A stretch of 64,000 bases of DNA from Archaeoglobaceae archaeon. Its GTDB lineage: Archaea > Halobacteriota > Archaeoglobi > Archaeoglobales > Archaeoglobaceae. Below are positions 54,844 to 64,000 of the stretch, in pieces. Both the position numbers and the translations under genes were made by a program. The stretch covers positions 1-64,000 of the forward strand of contig JANXDX010000019.1 of assembly GCA_025058735.1 (NCBI GenBank). The letters are read 5' to 3'. The notes beneath the pieces were generated by a model. It worked only from the letters and a program-made list of their open reading frames with translations, ran no database searches and was not told where the DNA came from. Positions within the stretch are counted from its first letter, which is position 1. Every line of letters starts with the position of its first letter.

Positions 54844-55425
54844 TTATTTTATATATATCGATAATAATTGTCCTACTACAGTTATGATCAAAGGGATTGC
54901 TGCAGATGCAATAGCTTTTTTGATTGTCAGCTGCATGACATGCTTTACTGCAAAAGTCAAATATATGAAGGACCAAAGTGCAGCTACAACAGAGATCATA
55001 ACTTCGGATGGAGTTACAAATATACCGTACTTGACCATTTCTAATTTCTCGTAAGCTAGAATTACGCTCACAGGACTTAAAATTATATTTGGAACAAAAG
55101 CAAAAGCTGTCTTTTTCATCGTACTAGAAAATTTCCCTGTACCACTTAGAATTCTTGCTACAATGTAAGGTATCGCTGTGTAAAAAACTACCCAGGAAAA
55201 AACGATAGATATCGGAGCTCCAACTATTATCGAAATATACGTAAAAGCTGCTATAATTTCAGCTTCTGGAATAGGTAAAGTTTTCTTTATTTCTTCGGCT
55301 ATTGACTGAGCTACTATGAAAGCTACTATTAAAGATACTACTGTTCCTAAAAGTATTACCACTAACGACTCTCTCCAACTAAAATCTTTTTTCAGAAACT
55401 TGTCTGGATTTAGTAGTAAGTCCAT
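54844..55425 (-). CDS. Yip1-family membrane protein
   Basis: LLLNPDKFLKKDFSWRESLVVILLGTVVSLIVAFIVAQ; multi-TM Yip1 pattern. Confidence 0.65.
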   Translation of the reverse strand: MDLLLNPDKFLKKDFSWRESLVVILLGTVVSLIVAFIVAQSIAEEIKKTLPIPEAEIIAAFTYISIIVGAPISIVFSWVVFYTAIPYIVARILSGTGKFSSTMKKTAFAFVPNIILSPVSVILAYEKLEMVKYGIFVTPSEVMISVVAALWSFIYLTFAVKHVMQLTIKKAIASAAIPLIITVVGQLLSIYIK

Positions 55426-55454
55426 AATAAGAGGATGAAAAAAGTTAAAAATAC

Positions 55455-55739
55455 TTACTGTTTCTTAGTTAAAACGATCTCTATCGTAGAAACATTTACT
55501 TTTCTTCCATCTTGTGCTACCAATTCTTCCGTATCTATTTTGATGTTTTTTATTTGTAGATTTTGAACAAATCTATTTCTCACAATTTCTACTACATCTA
55601 CAGCCCTACTTATTGCTTTGCCCCTGGCTTTTATAGTTAATTCTTTCGCACCTTCGTTCAGCATAGTTAACACTGCAAGTACGTAGTTCATAACAGACTT
55701 CTTACCGATCAATACAACTTGTTCAGCCACTCGTATCAC
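55455..55739 (-). CDS. albA: DNA/RNA-binding protein Alba
   Basis: [51 protein letters not shown]. Confidence 0.94.
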   Translation of the reverse strand: MIRVAEQVVLIGKKSVMNYVLAVLTMLNEGAKELTIKARGKAISRAVDVVEIVRNRFVQNLQIKNIKIDTEELVAQDGRKVNVSTIEIVLTKKQ

Positions 55740-55783
55740 CTCGAATTTTCAGTTTTGATCGGAAATTAAACCTTTTAAGCTTT

Positions 55784-55807
55784 CGATCGATCGTTTAAAA
55801 TCGATCG
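55784..55807. promoter_or_regulatory. inverted repeat CGATCGAT-cgtttaaa-ATCGATCG between divergent alba and mtd
   Basis: Perfect 8-bp arms with 8-nt AT-rich spacer, located in the alba/mtd intergenic region. Confidence 0.45.
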
Positions 55808-55892
55808 TAGTCACATATTCTAAAGATAAATAGTTATAATTCTGTGCGATAAAAAAGCAAATGCTTAAATATTTTTCGATAAAAAGTACAAC

Positions 55893-56714
55893 ATGGCAGT
55901 AAAAGTTGGAATTGTTAAAATGGGAGCTATTGGAACTTCTTTGCTCCTTGAATATCTGCTTGATGAAAGAGCTGATAGAGAAGACATATCTGTGAGAATA
56001 GTGTCTAGCGGAGCTAAAATGCAACCAGAAGAAGCTGAAGTTGCACAGAAACTTAAAGAGTTTAATCCAGATTTAATAATCGTAGCTTCTCCAAACGCCG
56101 CATTGCCTGGACCAAAAGCTGCTAGAGAAATTTTTGAGAAAAAGCCTGTAATAGTCATAAGTGATGCTCCAGCAAAAAAGGCTAAAGATGAGCTTGAACA
56201 AAAAGGCTTTGGATACATATTTGTCAATGCAGATTCGATGATAGGAGCTAGGAGAGAATTCCTAGATCCTACTGAGATGTCGCTCTTCAACGCAGACGTT
56301 GTAAAAGTTCTTGCAGCGACTGGTGCTTTTAGAATTGTTCAAGAAGCAATAGATAAAGTTATTGAAGACATAAAAGCTGGAAAGAAGCCAGAATTACCAA
56401 AGATAACAATTACTGCTGAAATGGCAATTGAAGCTGGGAAATTTACGAATCCATATGCTAAAGTAAAAGCTCTTGCAGCTTATTACATAGCAGAGAAAGT
56501 TGCCGATCTAACTGTTAGAGGTTGCTTCGTAGAGAAAGATTGGACGAAGTACGTTCCACTTGTAGCTGCTGCACATGAAATGATGAGAATTGCAGCAATG
56601 CTAGCTGATGAGGCTAGAGAGATCGAGAAAGGAGCAGATGGAGTTTACAGAAATCCACACGCAAGAGATGGCAGAATATTGAGCAAGAGCAAATTGATAG
56701 AAAAACCTCAGTAA
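55893..56714 (+). CDS. mtd: F420-dependent methylenetetrahydromethanopterin dehydrogenase
   Basis: VKVGIVKMGAIGTSLLLEYLLDERADREDISVRIVSSGAKMQPEEAEVAQ...SPNAALPGPKAAREI...VISDAPAKKAKDELEQKGFGYIFVNADSMIGARREFLDPTEMSLFN. Confidence 0.96.
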   Translation: MAVKVGIVKMGAIGTSLLLEYLLDERADREDISVRIVSSGAKMQPEEAEVAQKLKEFNPDLIIVASPNAALPGPKAAREIFEKKPVIVISDAPAKKAKDELEQKGFGYIFVNADSMIGARREFLDPTEMSLFNADVVKVLAATGAFRIVQEAIDKVIEDIKAGKKPELPKITITAEMAIEAGKFTNPYAKVKALAAYYIAEKVADLTVRGCFVEKDWTKYVPLVAAAHEMMRIAAMLADEAREIEKGADGVYRNPHARDGRILSKSKLIEKPQ

Positions 56715-56745
56715 TCTTTTTATTTTTTCCTCTCTTTACTTTTCT

Positions 56746-57003
56746 GTGATCGGTTGGGAAGAAATACTAGTAATAATAATTCTGGCCTTAATTCTATTGG
56801 GTCCAGAGAAGTTGACCGAATTAGCTAGAAACTTAGGAAAATTGTATGGTGAATATAAAAAAGCTAAGACAATGTTTGAACTAGAAATGCTCAAAGCTAG
56901 TAAAATTGGTGATGAAGATTTTAAGAGAGAAGTAGAAAAAAAGTACGAAGAACTTAAAATCGATCTTGAAGCTTCATTAAATCGTCCTCGCTCAAACCAG
57001 TAA
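56746..57003 (+). CDS. twin-arginine translocase TatA/B-like protein (GTG start)
   Basis: IGWEEILVIIILALILLGPEKLTELARNLGKLYGEYKKA: TM-FGPxxL-type hinge-amphipathic helix. Confidence 0.85.
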   Translation: MIGWEEILVIIILALILLGPEKLTELARNLGKLYGEYKKAKTMFELEMLKASKIGDEDFKREVEKKYEELKIDLEASLNRPRSNQ

Positions 57004-57541
57004 GTTCAAAAACAGTGATACCTGCTTTAAGTTTCTCAGCCTCCTCTTTACTCATCGTTTCCATTAAAACATCGCTGCTAACTATTAAGCTGTTACCGAA
57101 CGGATCCTCTAAAATTAGTGTAAGTTCATCTTTTCCATTCATCGTCTTGGTTATTTTTTCAAGTATCCATTCACACCTCTTAACTTTATCCTCATCATCT
57201 TTGTTCCACTTCATCACAGTTTCTACGATCTCGTAAACTCTTCTAAGTATTCCTTCCAGATTTGTTATAAACGCTTGACTAGCTGGGCCTGGTTCTATTT
57301 CTACCCCAATTTCAGGGATCTTTATAGTACCTGAAGTAGACCTTACAATTTTAATAGACAGGTTATCACTTCTAATCTTTATCTTAAACCTTGTGGGTTC
57401 TCTTATTTTTGCTATGAATGAATCTGAATGCTTAAATCCACATTCGCAAACCACAGATGTTAGTATTACTTCGTCAAAGAACGGTACTTTGTAAGTAGTT
57501 ATAGTGATCTTCAAATCGCTGCCACAGGATGGGCAAATCAT
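56954..57541 (-). CDS. ZPR1 zinc-finger domain protein
   Basis: CPSCGSDLKITITTYKVPFFDEVILTSVVCECGFKHSD...LTLILEDPFGNSLI. Confidence 0.9.
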   Translation of the reverse strand: MICPSCGSDLKITITTYKVPFFDEVILTSVVCECGFKHSDSFIAKIREPTRFKIKIRSDNLSIKIVRSTSGTIKIPEIGVEIEPGPASQAFITNLEGILRRVYEIVETVMKWNKDDEDKVKRCEWILEKITKTMNGKDELTLILEDPFGNSLIVSSDVLMETMSKEEAEKLKAGITVFELTGLSEDDLMKLQDRF

Positions 57542-57903
57542 TTTCCTCCTCTGATCTTATTTCTGTCAACTCTAACTCCGGTTGGAGTTATTACTATGTA
57601 ATCTTCCCCAATTCCGACTATATCTCCTTTCACATCTTGAGCTAACTGTTTTAGATCTTTTAAAACCCTATCCAAAGTTAGTTTATCGTGCTTTATAAAG
57701 GCGAGATCTGCAACTACGATGTTTCCGTCGTATATTTCTTTCCTAATGGCCGGAATCTCTGAAAGCCCTGTAACTTCAGCAACTTTAACAAACATTTCTG
57801 CTTCCTCAGAAATTTCAGCTTCATAGTTGCTCAGATCTATTTCTTCAAATTCTTCCACTAGTACTTTTTCACTTTTTTTGAAAAACTTATCCATCAGACC
57901 CAT
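57538..57903 (-). CDS. sepF: archaeal cell division protein SepF
   Basis: EMFVKVAEVTGLSEIPAIRKEIYDGNIVVADLAFIKHDKLTLDRVLKDLKQLAQDVKGDIVGIGEDYIVITPTGVRVDRNKI. Confidence 0.9.
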   Translation of the reverse strand: MGLMDKFFKKSEKVLVEEFEEIDLSNYEAEISEEAEMFVKVAEVTGLSEIPAIRKEIYDGNIVVADLAFIKHDKLTLDRVLKDLKQLAQDVKGDIVGIGEDYIVITPTGVRVDRNKIRGGK

Positions 57904-58105
57904 ATTAATGGTTTAGCTTTGATATTTAAATTTATTCAAGAGTTTTTTATTTTATATTTTAAAGATATTTATTTTAAATAATACAAAATTTTTAAGAAAA
58001 TAAAATATAATTCTATTTTATTTTTAATATAAAATTTATCTTTTAAGCGACGAAAGTTTTTTCTTTAGAACGAACGGTAAAAATTTAAATCTGCCTACAA
58101 ATGTA

Positions 58106-58348
58106 GTGAAGCCTATGAAGGTTAGATTGCAAGATCATATATTAGTTCCTAAGCATGAAATTTTGAGTAAGGATAAAGCCGAAGAATTGTTGAAACTACT
58201 TGGTATAACTAGGGAGCAGTTACCTAAGATAAAGACATCTGATCCAATTGTGAAAGAGATAGGTGCAAAACCTGGAGACATTGTAAAGATTACAAGAAAA
58301 AGTCTCACCGCAGGTGAAAGTTTATTTTACAGACTTGTAGTAGATTGA
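58106..58348 (+). CDS. rpoH: DNA-directed RNA polymerase subunit H
   Basis: DHILVPKHEILSKDKAEELLKLLGITREQLPKIKTSDPIVKEIGAKPGDIVKITRKSLTAGESLFYRLV. Confidence 0.95.
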   Translation: MKPMKVRLQDHILVPKHEILSKDKAEELLKLLGITREQLPKIKTSDPIVKEIGAKPGDIVKITRKSLTAGESLFYRLVVD

Positions 58349-58349
58349 G

Positions 58350-59900
58350 GTGCCGTGTATGTTAGATACGAAAGTTTTGGTAAGAGTTTACTTTACCCAC
58401 GACCGCATAGTGAAACATCAAATAGATTCCTTTAATAGATTCATCGATGAAGGATTACAGAGAGTTATAGATGAACAAAAAAGGCTTGAACTTGATGTTC
58501 CAAATGTTTATGTTGAATTTGGGAAAGTTAGAGTTGGAAAACCAGAAGTTAAAGAAGCGGACGGAACAAAATCATTACTTCTTCCAGCAGATGCGAGATT
58601 AAGAAATTTAAATTATGCTGCACCGATATATTTAGAATGTACAGTTTACGATGAAGGGGTAGCTCAAGAGCCTGAGATAGTAGAGATAGGTATGTTGCCC
58701 ATAATGGTAAAATCAAAGATCTGCAACTTGCATCCAGATAACATAGACGAGGCCTTAAAGAGAGCTAGAAGAGTAGATTTTCCTGAAAAATTAAGTTATG
58801 AGGAGAAGCTGTTTAAGGCAGGAGAGGATCCTTGCGATCCAGGAGGATACTTTGTGATAAACGGAAGTGAAAGAACTTTAGTGACGTTAGAAGATCTAGC
58901 TCCAAACAGAATTTTGCTTGAGAGAGAAGAAAAATACGGAGAAAAACTCGAAATAGCTAAATGTTTTAGTCAAAAAGGTGGTTATAGAGCACTAATTACA
59001 GTTGAAAGAGATAGAAACAATGTTCTTTTAGTATCTTTCCCTCAACTTCCGAAGCCGATAAAGTTGGTCAACTTGATGAGAGCCTTGGGGATCGAGACTG
59101 ATCAAGAGATAGTAGAAATGATAAGTCTCGATGAAGAAATAGTAAAGTACGTCTTGAAAAACGTAGAAGAGGCAGATGTAGATAGCTATGAAGAAGCTAT
59201 AGAATACATAGGAAGAAGGGTTGCACCAGGACAAAGCAGAGAATACAGAATACAGAGAGCTGAGCAAGTTCTCGATCAGTACTTCCTCCCACACTTGGGA
59301 ATAGATAGATCTGCTAGAAGAGCTAAAGCATTTTTCTTAGCTAGAATGGCTGAAATGGTCTTAGAATTGTACTTAGGTAAGAGAAGAGAGGATGATAAGG
59401 ATCACTATGCAAATAAAAGACTGAAGTTGGCAGGAGATCTTATGGAAGAAATATTCAGAGTAGCTTTCCTTAGATTGATAAAAGATGTTAAGTATCAGCT
59501 TGAAAGAGCAAAAGTTAGAGGTAGACCTTTGAGAATGACTACAGCAGTTAGAAGTGATGTATTAACAGATAGAATAATGCATCCAATGGCTACAGGAAAT
59601 TGGGTAGGTGGAAGGACTGGAGTTTCTCAACTGATAGATAGACACAACTACATGTCAATACTTTCACATCTTAGAAGAGTAGTTTCTCCTCTCTCACGTT
59701 CCCAGCCACATTTTGAGGCAAGAGACCTTCATCCTACTCATTGGGGAAGAGTGTGTCCATCTGAAACACCAGAAGGGCCAAACTGCGGATTAGTTAAAAA
59801 CTTTGCTCAGTACGCTGAGGTAAGTGTTGGAACTGATGAAGAAGATATGAGGAAACTTCTCGTAACAACTTTAGGTGTTGAACCGATAAAAGGTGGTTGA
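58350..59900 (+). CDS. rpoB2: DNA-directed RNA polymerase subunit B''
   Basis: HQIDSFNRFIDEGLQ...GGYFVINGSERTLVTLEDLAPNR...SHLRRVVSPLSRSQPHFEARDLHPTHWGRVCPSETPEGPNCGLVKN. Confidence 0.96.
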   Translation: MPCMLDTKVLVRVYFTHDRIVKHQIDSFNRFIDEGLQRVIDEQKRLELDVPNVYVEFGKVRVGKPEVKEADGTKSLLLPADARLRNLNYAAPIYLECTVYDEGVAQEPEIVEIGMLPIMVKSKICNLHPDNIDEALKRARRVDFPEKLSYEEKLFKAGEDPCDPGGYFVINGSERTLVTLEDLAPNRILLEREEKYGEKLEIAKCFSQKGGYRALITVERDRNNVLLVSFPQLPKPIKLVNLMRALGIETDQEIVEMISLDEEIVKYVLKNVEEADVDSYEEAIEYIGRRVAPGQSREYRIQRAEQVLDQYFLPHLGIDRSARRAKAFFLARMAEMVLELYLGKRREDDKDHYANKRLKLAGDLMEEIFRVAFLRLIKDVKYQLERAKVRGRPLRMTTAVRSDVLTDRIMHPMATGNWVGGRTGVSQLIDRHNYMSILSHLRRVVSPLSRSQPHFEARDLHPTHWGRVCPSETPEGPNCGLVKNFAQYAEVSVGTDEEDMRKLLVTTLGVEPIKGG

Positions 59901-61718
59901 ATGAGGAAGTGTAGAGTTTACGTCAACGGAGCATTGATAGGTTTCCATACGAACGGAGCTGAATTAGCTGAAAAAATAAGAGAGATGAGGAGAAGAGGTA
60001 AAATTTCAAATCAAGTTAACGTAGCCTATTATCAAGATTCAAACGAAGTTAGAATAAATACTGATGCTGGAAGAGCTAGAAGACCATTGATAGTTGTAAA
60101 GAATGGAAAACCACTTGTAACGGAAAAAGATATAGAGAAAATCAAAAATGGTGAGATAACTTTTGAAGATCTAGTCAGGCAAGGAAAAATTGAATACCTT
60201 GATGCTGAAGAGGAAGAAAACGCTTACATAGCAGTTCATGAGTATGAACTAACTGCAGAACATACTCATTTAGAATTAGATCCTAGTCTTATAGTAGGAA
60301 TATGTGCTGGGAGCATTCCCTACGCTGAACATAATGCATCTCCAAGAAATACCATGGGAGCCGCCATGATAAAGCAAAGCTTAGGAATACCTTACTCAAA
60401 CATTTCTTGGCGCGCAGACACGAGAGGACATCTACTTCAGTATCCTCAAATTCCAATTGTTACAACTGATACTCAAAGGGTTATAAGGTACGATGAAAGA
60501 CCTGCTGGTCAGAATTTTATAGTTGCAATTTTGAGTTACGAAGGTTACAACATAGAGGATGCGGTAATTTTGAACAAGGGTAGCATCGACAGAGGACTTG
60601 CAAGGTCTTTCTTCTTCAGAACATACGAAACTGAAGAAATAAGATATCCCGGAGGACAAGAAGATAAGTTTGAAATTCCAGATGCAAACATATCAGGCTA
60701 TAGAGGAGCAGAAGCTTACAAACATTTAGATGAAGATGGTTTAGTTTTTCCAGAAACAGAAGTTGGACCAGACGATGTTCTTATAGGAAAAACCTCTCCA
60801 CCTCGCTTTTTAGAGGAGCCGACTGAACTTGGAATATCTCCACAAAAAAGAAGAGAGACTTCGATAACGATGAGAAGTAACGAGAAAGGGATAGTAGATG
60901 CAGTATTTCTGATGCAATCTGAAAGTGGTATGAAGTTAGCAAAAATTAAAGTTAGAGATCTAAGAATTCCAGAACTAGGAGATAAATTCGCTTCAAGACA
61001 TGGACAGAAGGGAGTTGTAGGATTGATCGTTCCTGAAGAAGATATGCCTTTTACAGAGTCTGGAATAGTTCCAGACATGATCTTGAACCCTCACGCGATC
61101 CCATCAAGAATGACAGTTGGACATATACTTGAAACGATAGGTGGAAAAGTTGGATGTTTGGAAGGAAGAAGGGTAGATGGTACTATTTTCCATGGAGAGA
61201 GAGAAAATGATCTAAGAAAAATATTAAAAGAATACGGGTTCAGTTATACAGGAAAAGAAGTTATGTACGATGGAATTACAGGTAAAAAGTTAATTGCAGA
61301 CGTTTTCATTGGAGTAATATACTACCAAAAGCTTTACCACATGGTATCAAGCAAAATACATGCAAGGAGCAGAGGTCCTGTACAGATACTGACAAGACAG
61401 CCAACCGAGGGAAGATCTAGGAAAGGAGGCCTTAGATTTGGAGAAATGGAAAGAGATGTCTTAATAGGACATGGAGCAGCTTTGCTTTTAAAAGATAGGC
61501 TTCTAGAGGAATCAGACAAAGTAGAAGTTTGGGTTTGTGGAAATTGCGGACATATAGCTACTTTCGATTTTCGCAAGAATACTGCTTACTGCAAAGTTTG
61601 TGATGACGATAGCAACATTCACAGAGTTGAAATGAGTTACGCTTTCAAACTCTTGCTTGATGAGCTTAAATCTATGATGGTTGCTTCAAGAATAATTTTA
61701 GGAGATAAAATAAAATAG
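59901..61718 (+). CDS. rpoB1: DNA-directed RNA polymerase subunit B'
   Basis: [15 protein letters not shown]...[18 protein letters not shown]...[22 protein letters not shown]...[15 protein letters not shown]...[29 protein letters not shown]. Confidence 0.96.
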   Translation: MRKCRVYVNGALIGFHTNGAELAEKIREMRRRGKISNQVNVAYYQDSNEVRINTDAGRARRPLIVVKNGKPLVTEKDIEKIKNGEITFEDLVRQGKIEYLDAEEEENAYIAVHEYELTAEHTHLELDPSLIVGICAGSIPYAEHNASPRNTMGAAMIKQSLGIPYSNISWRADTRGHLLQYPQIPIVTTDTQRVIRYDERPAGQNFIVAILSYEGYNIEDAVILNKGSIDRGLARSFFFRTYETEEIRYPGGQEDKFEIPDANISGYRGAEAYKHLDEDGLVFPETEVGPDDVLIGKTSPPRFLEEPTELGISPQKRRETSITMRSNEKGIVDAVFLMQSESGMKLAKIKVRDLRIPELGDKFASRHGQKGVVGLIVPEEDMPFTESGIVPDMILNPHAIPSRMTVGHILETIGGKVGCLEGRRVDGTIFHGERENDLRKILKEYGFSYTGKEVMYDGITGKKLIADVFIGVIYYQKLYHMVSSKIHARSRGPVQILTRQPTEGRSRKGGLRFGEMERDVLIGHGAALLLKDRLLEESDKVEVWVCGNCGHIATFDFRKNTAYCKVCDDDSNIHRVEMSYAFKLLLDELKSMMVASRIILGDKIK

Positions 61719-61726
61719 GGGTAGAT

Positions 61727-64000
61727 ATGGTTCCAAAAAATATAGCTGCAATAAAGTTTGAAGTTTTATCTCCTCAAGAAATTAGGAGGATGAGTGTTGC
61801 AAAAATTACAAATCCAGAAACTTACGATGATGATGGCTTTCCAATAGATGGAGGATTGATGGATCTTCGCTTAGGAGTAATAGATCCTGGACTAAGGTGC
61901 AGAACTTGTGGAGGAAAGACAGGCGAATGTCCTGGGCATTTTGGTCACATAGAGCTTGCAGCTCCAGTAATACATGTCGGATACGCAAAACTCATAGCTA
62001 GACTTTTGAATGGTACTTGTAGGAAATGTAAGAGAATTCTTTTGAAAAATGAAAGAAAAGAAAAATTTATAGAAGAAATAGAAAAAAGAATTAAGATGAA
62101 CCAAAGCTACGATGACATAGTAAAAGAAGTTTTCAGATTAACTAAAGCTACCAAGAAATGTCCCCACTGCGGAGAAGAGCAGGTTGAAATAAAGTTTGAG
62201 AAACCAACCTTCTACTATGAAGGCGAACATAAGCTAACTCCTAAAGATGTTAGAGAAAGATTGGAAAAAATTCCTGACGAAGATCTTCTAGCATTTGGTT
62301 TAGATCCAAAATCTGTAAGACCAGAATGGTTTGTATTAACGGTACTTCCAGTCCCTCCAGTTACTACGAGACCTTCGATAATACTTGAAACTGGGCAGAG
62401 GAGTGAAGATGATCTAACTCACAAACTCGTAGATATAATCAGAATAAACCAAAGATTTTTAGAAAACAGAGAAGCTGGAGCTCCTCAGCAAATTTTGGAA
62501 GATCTTTGGGAGCTTCTTCAATACCACGTGACTACTTACTTCGACAACGAAGTAAGTGGGATTCCTCCAGCTAAGCATAGAAGTGGAAGACCCTTGAAAA
62601 CTTTGGCACAAAGACTTAAAGGAAAAGAGGGTAGATTTAGAAAATCTCTTTCAGGAAAAAGAGTAAACTTTTCTGCAAGAACTGTAGTAAGCCCAGATCC
62701 TTGTCTAAGTATAAATGAAGTAGGAGTTCCAGTAGAAATAGCTCAAGAACTAACAGTTCCAATATACGTAACACCAAAAAACATAGAGATGGCTAGGGAG
62801 TTCATATTGAGGAGAGAACATCCTTCAGCAAACTACGTAGTTAGACCAGATGGAAAGAGGTTGAAAGTTATAGACAGCAATAGAAAAGAGTTGGCAGAGA
62901 TGATCGAACCCGGATGGATAGTTGAAAGACACTTGATGGATGGAGATGTAGTTTTATTTAACAGACAACCTTCATTACACAGAATGAGCATTATGGCGCA
63001 CTACGTCAAAGTTTTACCTTACAAAACTTTCAGGTTGAATCCTGCAGTCTGTCCACCGTACAATGCTGACTTCGATGGAGATGAGATGAACTTGCACATA
63101 CCACAGAGCTTGGAAGCTCAAGCAGAGGCTAAAATACTGATGGCTGTTCAGGAGCACATACTTTCCCCAAGGTTTGGAGGGCCGATAGTTGGAGGGATCC
63201 ACGATCACATATCTGGCTTATATTTGCTAACTCACGGGAACAAGGTTTTTAGTAAGGAAGAAGTCTTACAGTTCATAAGAGCTACAGATGTAAAAGATGT
63301 ACCTCTAAAAGATGCATACACAGGAAAAGAAGTTTTTAGTTTCATACTTCCAGACATAACTCTTGAATTCAAAGCTGAAATTTGTCAAGGATGCGAAAAA
63401 TGCAAGAAAGAGAACTGTGAGTACGATGCATATGTAATAATAGAGAAAGGCAAACTCCTATGTGGAACTATAGATGAGAAAGCAGTTGGAGCATTTAAGG
63501 GTCTAATAATAGATGAAATAGCAAGAAAGTATGGAAACAGCGAGGCTAGAAGGTTTATAGATAACATGACAAAGTTAGCTATCAGAGTAATAACTGGTTT
63601 AGGATTCACGATCGGTATAGACGATGTAGATATTCCAAAAGAGGCTGAAGAACAGATAGAAGATGTAATAAAAAAAGCTGAGAGAAAAGTTGATGAACTT
63701 ATAAGAGCTTATAAAGATGGAAACCTCGAACCGATGCCAGGAAGAAGCCTGGAAGAAACTTTAGAAATGAGCATAATGAGAGAACTTGGAAAAGCAAGAG
63801 ATCAGGCTGGAAAAATAGCAAGTAGATACCTTGGTGATGAAAATTCTGCAGTAATAATGGCTGTCAGCGGTGCCAGAGGTAGTATGTTAAATGTTACTCA
63901 GATGGTAGCATGTATAGGACAGCAATCTGTTAGAGGAGAGAGGATCATGAGAGGATACACTTACTCAAAAAGATCTTTACCTCACTTCAAGCCAGGTGAT
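61727..64000 (+). CDS. rpoA1: DNA-directed RNA polymerase subunit A' (3' end outside window)
   Basis: Manual translation from ATG 61727: MVPKNIAAIKFEVLSPQEIRRMSVAKITNPETYDDDG...CRTCGGKTGECPGHFGHIEL...NADFDGDEMNLHIPQS. Not in the ORF track because open at the window edge. Confidence 0.96.
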   Translation, partial: MVPKNIAAIKFEVLSPQEIRRMSVAKITNPETYDDDGFPIDGGLMDLRLGVIDPGLRCRTCGGKTGECPGHFGHIELAAPVIHVGYAKLIARLLNGTCRKCKRILLKNERKEKFIEEIEKRIKMNQSYDDIVKEVFRLTKATKKCPHCGEEQVEIKFEKPTFYYEGEHKLTPKDVRERLEKIPDEDLLAFGLDPKSVRPEWFVLTVLPVPPVTTRPSIILETGQRSEDDLTHKLVDIIRINQRFLENREAGAPQQILEDLWELLQYHVTTYFDNEVSGIPPAKHRSGRPLKTLAQRLKGKEGRFRKSLSGKRVNFSARTVVSPDPCLSINEVGVPVEIAQELTVPIYVTPKNIEMAREFILRREHPSANYVVRPDGKRLKVIDSNRKELAEMIEPGWIVERHLMDGDVVLFNRQPSLHRMSIMAHYVKVLPYKTFRLNPAVCPPYNADFDGDEMNLHIPQSLEAQAEAKILMAVQEHILSPRFGGPIVGGIHDHISGLYLLTHGNKVFSKEEVLQFIRATDVKDVPLKDAYTGKEVFSFILPDITLEFKAEICQGCEKCKKENCEYDAYVIIEKGKLLCGTIDEKAVGAFKGLIIDEIARKYGNSEARRFIDNMTKLAIRVITGLGFTIGIDDVDIPKEAEEQIEDVIKKAERKVDELIRAYKDGNLEPMPGRSLEETLEMSIMRELGKARDQAGKIASRYLGDENSAVIMAVSGARGSMLNVTQMVACIGQQSVRGERIMRGYTYSKRSLPHFKPGD

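Noticed and set aside
58350-61718. Split rpoB (B''/B') as a possible frameshift or novelty
   Set aside because: Split RpoB is the normal state in many Euryarchaeota, with a clean TGA-ATG junction here.
61334-63609. Minus-strand ORFs over rpoB1 and rpoA1 (61334..61576, 61806..61988, 61892..62104, 63014..63208, 63385..63609)
   Set aside because: Antisense to rpoB1 or to the unlisted rpoA1 reading frame; no independent support.
1-64000. CRISPR arrays, prophage, intact IS elements, inteins
   Set aside because: No regularly spaced repeats, phage structural genes, intact transposases with terminal repeats, or intein signatures in the RNA polymerase subunits were seen by eye.

Overview
The window is 64 kb of AT-rich archaeal chromosome. 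Gene content fits an Archaeoglobales-like euryarchaeon: Mtd, a ribose-1,5-bisphosphate isomerase-like protein, split RpoB''/RpoB', Alba, Bax1/XPB, Trm56, RPS17e, CTP-type riboflavin kinase and AglB. It is mostly housekeeping and metabolic operons. These include riboflavin synthesis (ribB + HTH-RibK), N-glycosylation (AglB, Agl23-like GT), a monofunctional Ni-CODH near a family-5 peptide/nickel ABC transporter, an ArgD-like aminotransferase with leuB/leuD, XPB-Bax1, pgk/argJ, a 2-oxoacid:ferredoxin oxidoreductase, and an FmdE-like protein with an iron/corrinoid-type ABC transporter. A 10-gene Mrp-type antiporter operon has three NuoL/M/N-like subunits. The window ends with dapA/rps17e, mtd, tatA, ZPR1, sepF and rpoH-B''-B'-A'. 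Two genes run off the window edges and are absent from the ORF track: an MFS transporter (1..875, -) and rpoA1 (61727..64000, +). Observations outside the ORF track: (i) a three-hairpin H/ACA guide RNA at about 44662..44878 (-), with 14/14/15-nt pocket-to-ACA spacings and kink-turn-like elements; (ii) a dockerin type I relic at 3929..4138 (-); (iii) a frameshifted pyrimidine-dimer DNA glycosylase pseudogene at 16077..16450 (-); (iv) several promoter-proximal palindromes, notably one in front of the HTH-RibK gene. No CRISPR array, rRNA, intact IS element or prophage was seen. I could not identify a clearly new multi-gene defence or biosynthetic system.
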